Assembly (NCBI GenBank): GCA_963830545.1
Contig: CAWHMK010000001.1
Location: 744,001 to 808,000, forward strand
Origin: DATGJX01 sp963830545
GTDB taxonomy: Bacteria; Vulcanimicrobiota; Vulcanimicrobiia; Vulcanimicrobiales; Vulcanimicrobiaceae
Direction: 5' to 3'
Length of the DNA: 64,000 nt
Made by a program: the position numbers and the translations under genes
Notes under the pieces: generated by a model
Seen by the model: only the letters and a program-made list of their open reading frames with translations
Database searches by the model: none
What the model was told of the DNA's origin: nothing
In this document: piece after piece, positions 56,595-64,000 of the stretch
How positions within the stretch are numbered: the first letter of the stretch is position 1
Layout of the letters: each line of letters begins with the position of its first letter

Positions 56595-59500
56595 GTGACG
56601 CAGTTTTTCCTCAAGCGCCCGATTTTCTCGGCAGTTTGCTCGCTCATCGTCATGATTGCGGGACTCATTGCAATCCCGACGCTTCCGATCGCGCAGTACC
56701 CGCGCATCGCGCCTCCGGTCGTGACGATCAACGCGCTGTACACCGGCGCGAACGCACAGGCGGTCGAGAGCGCCGTTACCACGCCGCTGGAGCAAGCGGT
56801 GAACGGCGTGGAAGGACTACGGTACATCAGTTCGACGAGTTCCAACAACGGCTCGAGCACGATCACCTGTACGTTCAACCTCGGAACGAACCTCGACATT
56901 GCCGCCACCGACGTGCAAAACGCAATTCAGTCGGCATCCGGACAGCTCCCGAATGAAGTCAAGCAGACCGGAATAACGGTTTCGAAAAACTCCGGGACGT
57001 TCGTCATGGTCGCAGCCATGAAATCGACGAATCCGCAGTTCAACCAGCTCTTCCTGAGCAACTACACGGAACTCAACGTCGTCAACGCGATCAAACGCGT
57101 TCCGGGCGTCAGCGACGTGCTCATCTTCGGGCAGCGGCGTTACGCGATGCGTGTTTGGGTGGATCCGCATGAATTGGAAGCTCGCGGGCTGGCCATCACC
57201 GACGTTCTGAGCGCGCTCCAAGAACAAAACGTCGAGGTCGCGGCCGGCAGCATCGGTGCGGCGCCCGAACCGAAGAATCAGCCGTTTACGATCAGCGTCC
57301 ATGCCGAAGGACGCTTGAGCACGCCCGAACAGTTCCGGAACATCATCGTGCGCGCCGACCCGAATGGCGGGTTCACCCGCTTGGGCGACGTGGCGCGCGT
57401 GGAGACTCGGAGCGGAGGATTACTCCTCGTCGATTTCGTTCAACGGCAATCAGAACGTCGTCGGATTAGGTATCGAGCAGCTGCCGACGGCCAACGCGCT
57501 CCAGGTGGCGAGCGGCGTACGCAAGGAATTGAACCTGCTTTCACGCACGTTCCCAGCCGGAGTCAGCTACGAAATTGCGTTCGACACCACCGATTTCGTC
57601 CGCGAGTCGATTCGGGAAGTGGTGCTGACGCTGCTCTTCTCCATCGCTCTGGTCGTTCTGGTCATCTTCCTCTTCCTTCAAAATCCGCGCTCGACCGTGA
57701 TTCCCGCCGTGACGCTGCCGGTTTCGCTCATCGGCACGTTCGCAGTCATGAAGCTCTTCGGCTTCACGATCAACACGATCACACTGTTCGGCCTGACGCT
57801 TGCGACGGGATTGGTCGTCGACGATGCAATCGTGGTCATCGAAAACATCGCGCGCTACATTCAAGAAAAGAACATGGGCGGAATCGAGGGTGCCGCCGCG
57901 GCGATGCGCGAGGTGCAAGGGGCCGTCGTCGCGTCGTCGCTCGTGCTGCTCGCGGTGTTCGTTCCGGTCGCTTTCTTTCCGGGGACGACCGGACAGCTTT
58001 ACAAGCAATTCGCGCTGACCATTGCCGCATCGATCGCCATTTCGCTGTTCGCGTCCCTCACGCTCACGCCGGTCATGTCGGCGCTGATGCTCACGGGCGA
58101 GCGTGAATCGCGGTTCCCGTTCTTCGTTTGGTTCAACCGCGGCCTTACGAAATTCCGCGCCTGGTATCGAGATCTGCTTCCGACGCTGTTCAAACGGCGC
58201 TGGCTCATTGCGGGATTGTTCCTCGTTGCGCTTGCATCGACGCTCTTCTTGTTCCGCACGACGCCGACCGCGTTCATTCCGGACGAGGACCAAGGCTACT
58301 TCATCGTGACGATCCAGCTTCCCGAAGGTGCCTCGCTGGTCCAGGAACAGGCCGTCGCCAAGCGCGTGGAGTCGATCATCTTTGCTCAGCCCGAAGTGGT
58401 TGCGCTTTTCGACGTATCGGGTTTCAGCTTCTCCGGCAGCGGTCCGAACCGCGGAATCGCGTTTGCGCGATTGGCGCCGTGGTCGCAGCGCCGCGGCTCC
58501 GCGCATTCGCTCAACGCCATCCTGCAGCGCGTGCAAATGCAGTTTTTCGGGATTCCGCAAGCGCAGGTCTTCGCTTTCAACCCGCCTGCGATTCAAGGCG
58601 TCGGAAACTTCGGCGGTTTCCAGTTCGAACTGGAGGACCGAGGCAACGTCGGCCTTCCGGCACTCATGCAAACCGCGTACGGCTACATGGGGCTCGGCAA
58701 TCAGGATCCCAATCTGCGCAACGTTTTCACGACGTTCCGGATCGATGCTCCGCAATACCAAGTGCACATCGACCGCGAAAAAGCCAAAAGCGTAGGCGTT
58801 GCGCTGAGCGACGTTTTCAACACGATGCAAACGGACCTCGGGTCGTTCTACGTCAACGACTTCGACTATCTCAACCGCTCGTATCGCGTCTACGTGCAGG
58901 CGCAGGATCGCTACCGGAATTCGCTCGATTCGCTTGAGTATTTGTACGTTCGGTCCCAAAGCGGAGGCATGATTCCGCTCGGCGGACTGGGTACGGCAAC
59001 GCTCGCAAAGTCCGCGCCGATCATCACGCACTACAATCTGTTCCGCTCGATTGAAATCAACGGCAGCGCCGCGCCGGGACGCGGCTCCGGACAGGCGATT
59101 GCCGCGATGGAAGCGCTCGCGCAGAAGATCGATCCGCCCGGCGTCAATTACGAATGGTCGGGGCTTTCGCTCGATGAAATCGAGGGCGGTTCGCTTTCGG
59201 CGCTGATTTTTTTCATCGGCATCATCTTCGTCTTCTTGGTTCTGGCCGCACAGTACGAAAGTTTCGTCGATCCGCTGATCGTGCTGCTTGCCGTTCCCGT
59301 CGCAATCTTGGGTGCGCTCGTATTTCTCAATGCGCGCGGTTTGGCGAGCGACGCGTACGCGCAAGTCGGATTCGTGATGCTCATCGGGCTGGCGAGCAAG
59401 AGCGCGATCCTCATCGTGGAATTCGCGAACCAGCAGTTGCGAGCGGGCGCCGACGTGGTTACGGCCGCCATTCGCGCGGCGCAAACGCGGCTGCGGCCGA

Positions 59501-59754
59501 TCCTCATGACGTCGATTGCGTTCATCGTCGCGGTCACGCCGCTCGTGCTCGCGACCGGCGCGGGAAGCGCGGCTCGCAACTCTCTGGGAACCGTGGTGTT
59601 CGGCGGGATGATCGTCTCGACGATTCTGAACCTCGCGATTACGCCGGTGCTGTTCGTGATCGTGAAATCCTGGTCGCTGAAACGCCGCCGGATGCGCGTG
59701 CCTCCCGCGGCACCGCCTGCCCCACGCGTGGAGCCCGAGGTGTCGCTCAGGTAA
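56595..59754 (+). CDS. HAE1-family RND multidrug efflux pump (one frameshift)
   Basis: AcrB/MexB-type inner-membrane pump of 1052 residues. N-terminus 'MTQFFLKRPIFSAVCSLIVM', porter domains, proton-relay 'ATGLVVDDAIVVIENIARY' (Asp-Asp in helix 4) and Lys in 'LIGLASKSAILIVEFANQQL', and 'SFVDPLIVLLAVPVAILGAL'. It exports hydrophobic compounds with an adaptor and TolC-type channel, none of which is adjacent. One extra A near 57405 breaks the frame; removing it gives RVELGAEDYSSS, matching the family. Start GTG at 56595. Confidence 0.9.
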
Positions 59755-59871
59755 CTCGGCACTCCGTTGACTTTTCCCGCATCGAGCGAGGGTTTTCGGG
59801 CAACCGAGGGGTACTCTGAGCCTCAACCCGGACTATTAAAATTAATACGTCCCCGCTGTTGGAGATCGAGA

Positions 59872-61065
59872 ATGGTTCGTACGTTCCTTCGTACTTCCGC
59901 GGTCCTTGCCTTAACCGCCGCCCTAGCCGCCGCACCGGCACACGCCGACCCCGGCGGTATATTCGGCACCGCGGTGTCGGGTGCGAACGCCGCCATCAAG
60001 AATGCGGAAAATGCGCAAGCAAAACAAGTCATTCATCTGCCGGACGGCACGATCGCGCAGGTTCCCCCGGTTACGCAAAGCAAGGGCATCGGGCCGCAAC
60101 AAGGTGCGGTTGGACTGCCGACCGGTTTTACGTACACGCTGGACTTTTCGATCGCCAAACCGTTCGGCAACATCGGAAGCCAAACGGGTTGGCTTCCGGG
60201 CGGCGTCGATGCCGTTGCGGGATATGGTTTCGATCCCACCACGCGTATCGTCGCGAACTATTACGAACTGCAGCATTATCCGGTCGGGTTCAATAGCGGC
60301 ACCGTGCCGCTGTACTTGCAAGGTTTGGCCAATCCGATCGGCACCGTCGATCTCGGCACGCAGCAGCCCCAACTCGACGTCGCCACCAAAGACCGCTTCC
60401 TGCTGCTCAACTTCGAGAAGCTTTTCACGTTGGCAAGAGTCGGCCAAGGCGATCGCCGGCGTACGATTCCGATCGTCATTACGCCCTCGTACGTCGCGCG
60501 CTGGTCGAAAATCGCAGGTTCGACGAGCAACGACGACATCGTCCCGTTCCAGCCGAACGCGATCAACGGCTTCCCGCTCACGAACGTTCACACGCGCACG
60601 GCGCAAATTTGGTCGGTAGCGTTCACGCTGCCCTTCCTCAAAACGCCGAAGATGTTCGGAACGTTCACCGTCGCGCCGAGCTGGCTCGTGCACCTCGCGG
60701 GGGTAAATCAAGAAAACCACGCGCAGCTCTATCAAATTCTGTATCTGGAATACACTCCTACGAACAGTACGAAGTTCTTCTTCGAACCGCAGAGTTCACG
60801 CGACTATCTGCCCACCGATCCGTATGCGGAGCACCTGTTCGCGTATTTTCTCGGGGCAGCGCAGCGCGTCGGCAAGATGGGATTCGTACAGGTCGTGCTC
60901 AACAGCGGCGGGCCTACCAACGAAGGACCGTACGGCGTAAACGCGCTGGTCTGCCAGCAGTTACCGTGCGCTCCCAATCAGGTCGCTCCCGTCATCGGCG
61001 GCCTCAAGGCCACTCAATTACAAATTCAGTTCGGCATCGGCTCGCCGAGCGTGATCCAGTTCTAA
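59872..61065 (+). CDS. secreted, probable outer-membrane beta-barrel protein
   Basis: A 397-residue protein with signal peptide ('TSAVLALTAALAAAPAHA'), an Ala/Gln helical segment ('SGANAAIKNAENAQAKQVIH') and a long beta-rich part with alternating aromatics ('FTYTLDFSIAKPFGNI', 'AQIWSVAFTLPFLKTPKMFG'), ending in 'TQLQIQFGIGSPSVIQF', a terminal Phe as in many outer-membrane proteins. No family is named with confidence. GGAG precedes the ATG at 59872. A lipase gene follows after 9 bases. Confidence 0.6.
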   Translation: MVRTFLRTSAVLALTAALAAAPAHADPGGIFGTAVSGANAAIKNAENAQAKQVIHLPDGTIAQVPPVTQSKGIGPQQGAVGLPTGFTYTLDFSIAKPFGNIGSQTGWLPGGVDAVAGYGFDPTTRIVANYYELQHYPVGFNSGTVPLYLQGLANPIGTVDLGTQQPQLDVATKDRFLLLNFEKLFTLARVGQGDRRRTIPIVITPSYVARWSKIAGSTSNDDIVPFQPNAINGFPLTNVHTRTAQIWSVAFTLPFLKTPKMFGTFTVAPSWLVHLAGVNQENHAQLYQILYLEYTPTNSTKFFFEPQSSRDYLPTDPYAEHLFAYFLGAAQRVGKMGFVQVVLNSGGPTNEGPYGVNALVCQQLPCAPNQVAPVIGGLKATQLQIQFGIGSPSVIQF

Positions 61066-61074
61066 GAGGTCACC

Positions 61075-62630
61075 ATGCGCACACGTCTTTCGTTCGTTTT
61101 CAAAGCCTTGGCCCTGATAGCGGCGGCATCTCTGGCCGCGTGCAACGGCGGAGGAACCTCGTCGACGCCTTCCGTGCCTATAGCGCCGACGGGCAGCAGC
61201 GTTCTCAAGAACATCGTCGGCGTCGGTGACGAGCTTAACCGCGGGTTACCAGTCGGCCGGATTTCTCGGCGACGGTTCCATGGCCGACCCGTTCTATCCG
61301 GGGCTGAACGTGCCGCCCGGACAGGAAAGCGGCTTTTGGTCTCAGCTGTACATGCAGGCAACGGGCACGAGCTATCTCGCCATGGCAAATCCCGCAACGT
61401 CGGTGTTGCCGCTCATCAAACAGCCGGGCCTGGGCAACCAACTCGTCCCGAACAATTCCGCGGTCACGCACGTCGCGCTTCCGTTCCTTCCGCTCTCGCA
61501 GGCGATCGCGGGACATGGATGCGACGCGTTCAACAAAGCCGCGTATGCGCCCTCGACGTTTGCAGCGACACGGTTGAACGCAACCTCGCAACCGAAAGAC
61601 GTTGCCGTTCCCGGCCTCACGCTGCACGAAGCGGCCACGCTCTACCAGCCGCCTTCACCCACGTGCACGCCGATTGCGGGCGCTCCCGCTACGATCCTGG
61701 GCTTGCAGCAGCTGCTCTCGGAGAGCGAAACGTTTTACCCCGTGCTCGGAACGTTCGCCTCGGTGCAGCCGACCACCGAACTGAACGCCGCGCTTTCACT
61801 TCATCCGTCCCTTACGACGGTATGGCTGGGCGCCAATGACGTGCTCCACTACGCATTTTCCGGAGGCGCGTTCACCGGAGCCGACGACGCATCGCAAGCT
61901 CAAGCGGATTTGACGCACATCATCACCTCGCTGCAGCAAGCCGGATCTGCCGTGGTAGTCGCAAACATTCCCAACGTTCTGCAGACGCCGTTTTATTTCA
62001 GCGTCGCCACGCCGCCCGCGCTCGCGGCATGTCAACTGCAGAACTTCTTGGTATGCGACGTGGAATCGCTCGGAGTACCGCCGTCAAATGCGGCGGCGAT
62101 CGTTTCCGGTATTGCCGCGCAGTACAATTTAGGCACGACCGGTTATTTGACGCTGCAGGGCTTCTTGGCGGAGCTGCAAGCGAGTCCGCAGTTCAGCGCG
62201 GATCTCAACGCGCTCGCCGGCGGGAACGGCCTGGGCAGCATGTACGTTACGCCGGCGTTCGCTGCGAACATCCAAAATGAAAACGACGCGATCAACAGCG
62301 GCATCGCTGCCGCCGCGACCGCGACCGGCGTGCCGCTGGTCGACGTAAAGGCGTTTACGAGCGACATTGCGACCGGCAATACCGGCGATCCGTACGCGGC
62401 GCAAGCACTGAGCGTGAATCCCGGAAAGTGCTGCTCGCTGGCGTTTCTCGGCGGGCTGCAGAGACTTCGACGGACTTCATCCCTCGAACACGGGCTACGC
62501 GCTCATCGCAAACGGCTTCATCGATGCCGTCAATGCGAAATACAAGACGAGCATCCCCGACGTCAACATCGCCAACGTCTACAACGGCACGGGGGCAATC
62601 CCGTTCCCGGATCCGTACGCGCAGCATTAG
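61075..62630 (+). CDS. SGNH/GDSL-family lipoprotein lipase or esterase (two frameshifts)
   Basis: About 517 residues. Lipoprotein leader with lipobox 'LAAC' ('ALIAAASLAACNGGGTS'), block I 'GVGDSLTAGYQSAG' after removing one extra G at about 61231, block III 'TTVWLGANDVLHYAF' (GxND), and block V 'DGLHPSNTGYALIANGFIDA' with catalytic Asp and His after removing one base at about 62465. All SGNH blocks are then complete, so the breaks are almost surely sequence errors. It would hydrolyse lipid or acyl esters at the cell surface. It lies between the beta-barrel gene and a small secreted protein. Confidence 0.82.
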
Positions 62631-62680
62631 CACGGCAGCCTCATGGCACGCATCCACCTCTTCACTCTAGGAGAATAAGA

Positions 62681-63064
62681 ATGCTCGCACATATGCTGCT
62701 CCTCGCAGCGCTTCAGACGACGCCCTCACCAGCTGCGACGACCGCGCCGGCGCCAAGCGCGGCGGCAACGCGCGAGGATCCGGCGATCACCAAAATCGTT
62801 CGCGCGCAATACGACGCGTTCGCGGCCGGGAAGGTCGATGCGTCGCAATATTCGATCAGCGTTCCGCAAAACGCAATCGCGCAAGTTCAAGCGGGCCTCG
62901 CCTCGGCAGGAGCCGTGAAAAGCGTGACGTTCTTGAAGATGGCGGCGCTGCCGCAGGGAACCGTGTACGCTTACAAATTCACGTGCGCGAACGGCGCGGT
63001 AATCGAGCAGATTTCTCTAAAAGACGGAAAGATCAACGGGATTTATTTCCGTCCGGTCGCGTAG
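62681..63064 (+). CDS. small secreted protein of unknown function (paralogue of 39581)
   Basis: A 127-residue protein: short signal region ('MLAHMLLLAALQTTPSPA'), Ala/Pro linker, then a domain 'KIVRAQYDAFAAGKVDASQY' and 'YAYKFTCANGAVIEQISLKD' ending 'GKINGIYFRPVA'. The layout and the ending are like those of the protein at 39581-40024. AGGAG precedes the ATG. It is the third gene of the group that starts at 59872. Confidence 0.6.
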   Translation: MLAHMLLLAALQTTPSPAATTAPAPSAAATREDPAITKIVRAQYDAFAAGKVDASQYSISVPQNAIAQVQAGLASAGAVKSVTFLKMAALPQGTVYAYKFTCANGAVIEQISLKDGKINGIYFRPVA

Positions 63065-63069
63065 GTTTT

Positions 63070-63083
63070 CCGGAGAGCTCCGG
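63070..63083. terminator. short bidirectional hairpin between convergent genes
   Basis: CCGGAG (63070-63075) and CTCCGG (63078-63083) with TTTT before and TTT after, in the 20-base gap between the small secreted gene and gdhA. A weak terminator for either direction. Confidence 0.5.
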
Positions 63084-63084
63084 T

Positions 63085-64000
63085 TTAGGCGTACACGCCG
63101 CGAAGTCTGAGAGCCTGCACGACGCGATCGATCGCGATCATGTAGGCCGACGTGCGGTACGGGATTCCGTGCCGTCTGGAAACGCCGCGTAATTCGTGGA
63201 AGTTCGTGATGAGCGTGTCCTCGAGCCGCTCGTTCACTTCGTTGAGCTTCCAGAAGTAGCCCATGCGGTCTTGCACCCACTCGAAGTACGAAACGGTAAC
63301 GCCGCCGGCATTGGCCATGATGTCCGGAATGACGGTGATGCCGCGCTCGTTGAAAATCCGATCTGCATCGGGCGTCGTGGGGCCGTTCGCGCCCTCGACG
63401 ATGAGTTTGGCTTTGATCTTCGCTGCGTTCTCGGCGGTCAGCACTTTTTCCAGAGCAGCCGGGACGAGCACGTCGCAGTCGGAGACGAGCAGCTCGCCGT
63501 TGCTGATCTTGTCGCCGCCTTTGAAGCCTTCGAGATTGTGGTTACGCCCGGTTTGCAGAACCGCTTGCGAGATGTCGATGCCGTTTTCGTTGTAGTACGC
63601 GCCGGTCACGTCCGAAATTCCGACGACTTTGCAGCCGCGCTGCTGGAAAAGCTCCGCGGCCCAGCGGCCGACGTTGCCGAAGCCTTGGATGACGATGCGC
63701 GCGTCCTGCGGTTTCATGCCGAGGTTTTCGAGCTCGTCCATGCCGCAGATCATCACGCCGCGTCCCGTCGCTTCCACGCGGCCCTTGGAGCCGCCGATTG
63801 CGAGCGGTTTGCCCGTTACGACGCCGGGTACTGCTTGGCGGACGTGCATGGAATACGTATCCATGAACCACGCCATCGTTTGCGGATTCGTGTTGACGTC
63901 GGGCGCCGGCACGTCTTTGTCGGGACCGACGACCTCGACCAATTCCGCTGCATACCGTCGCGTGATGCGCTCCAGCTCACCCTGCGAGAGCTTCGACGGG
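63085..64000 (-). CDS. gdhA: glutamate dehydrogenase, C-terminal part
   Basis: The open frame runs out of the window at 64000, so the first part is missing (305 codons seen). GDH links 2-oxoglutarate and ammonia to glutamate. Visible: 'PAPDVNTNPQTMAWFMDTYS' (catalytic Asp region), 'GGSKGRVEATGRGVMI', the Rossmann motif 'IVIQGFGNVGRWAAELFQ', 'LIVEGANGPTTPDADRIF' and 'VIPDIMANAGGVTVSYFEWV'. These match hexameric NAD- or NADP-dependent GDH of the Glu/Leu/Phe/Val family. Confidence 0.93.
   Translation of the reverse strand, partial: PSKLSQGELERITRRYAAELVEVVGPDKDVPAPDVNTNPQTMAWFMDTYSMHVRQAVPGVVTGKPLAIGGSKGRVEATGRGVMICGMDELENLGMKPQDARIVIQGFGNVGRWAAELFQQRGCKVVGISDVTGAYYNENGIDISQAVLQTGRNHNLEGFKGGDKISNGELLVSDCDVLVPAALEKVLTAENAAKIKAKLIVEGANGPTTPDADRIFNERGITVIPDIMANAGGVTVSYFEWVQDRMGYFWKLNEVNERLEDTLITNFHELRGVSRRHGIPYRTSAYMIAIDRVVQALRLRGVYA

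Noticed and set aside
57541..59826. A 761-codon open frame on the minus strand opposite the RND pump
   Set aside because: It is Arg/Glu/His-rich with no domain and mirrors a well-recognised gene on the other strand; typical of GC-rich antisense frames.

Overview
The window comes from the chromosome of a GC-rich, diderm bacterium. It carries outer-membrane systems (a TolC-type channel, an HAE1-type RND pump, a Fap-type beta-barrel secretin), the futalosine route to menaquinone (mqnA, mqnC, mqnE), lipoate genes (lipB, lipA) and RNase J. This gene mix and GC-rich codon use would fit a soil or environmental lineage such as Eremiobacterota (WPS-2), but that is only a guess. No rRNA, tRNA, CRISPR array or intact insertion sequence was seen.

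Layout. 1-4 kb: 3' end of mnmA, a winged-helix gene and the overlapping mqnE-mqnA-mqnC genes. 4-13 kb: PAP2 phosphatase, ftsK, an isocitrate/isopropylmalate-type dehydrogenase, a PilZ protein, EamA transporter, amidase, RNase J. 13.4-17.5 kb: an AT-richer block on the minus strand holding three 36-codon peptide genes that share a leader, an RRE-like/M50 protease, a ThiF/E1-like protein running into membrane helices, and a YIP1 membrane protein. This looks like an undescribed peptide (RiPP) biosynthesis locus. 17.9-25.7 kb: a divergent plus-strand operon (YIP1, TolC, HlyD-type adaptor, two MacB-like permeases, ABC ATPase, HtrA protease) closed by a strong terminator, possibly the export arm. 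25.9-33 kb: dnaK-grpE-dnaJ, VOC protein, ABC exporter, a MITE-like element, MFS transporter. 33-38.7 kb: a complete fapABCDEF-like functional amyloid operon, with LuxR-type regulators divergent at 38.9-41.1 kb. 41-54.7 kb: ArsR regulator, CoA-transferase, acyl-CoA dehydrogenase, Lys-rich secreted protein, sarcosine-oxidase-like enzyme, peptide-binding lipoprotein, VIT1 transporter, nth, mutY, nucleotidyltransferase, MocR regulator, lpd. 54.7-64 kb: palindromic element, lipB-lipA, RND pump, an outer-membrane-type secreted protein, GDSL lipase, small secreted protein, 3' part of gdhA.

How it works together. The Fap genes should secrete amyloid fibres through the FapF barrel after FapD processing, under the adjacent NarL-type regulator. 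The peptide locus has leader recognition and proteolysis (RRE-M50), C-terminal or backbone activation (E1-like) and a plausible tripartite exporter next door.

Caution on quality. About 25 otherwise normal genes carry one or more single-base frameshifts, mostly insertions. In many cases removing or adding one base restores a family motif exactly (for example GDSL in the lipase). The pattern in housekeeping genes (ftsK, grpE, dnaJ, rnj) points to uncorrected sequencing error rather than decay. Coordinates of such genes span the whole reconstructed gene.
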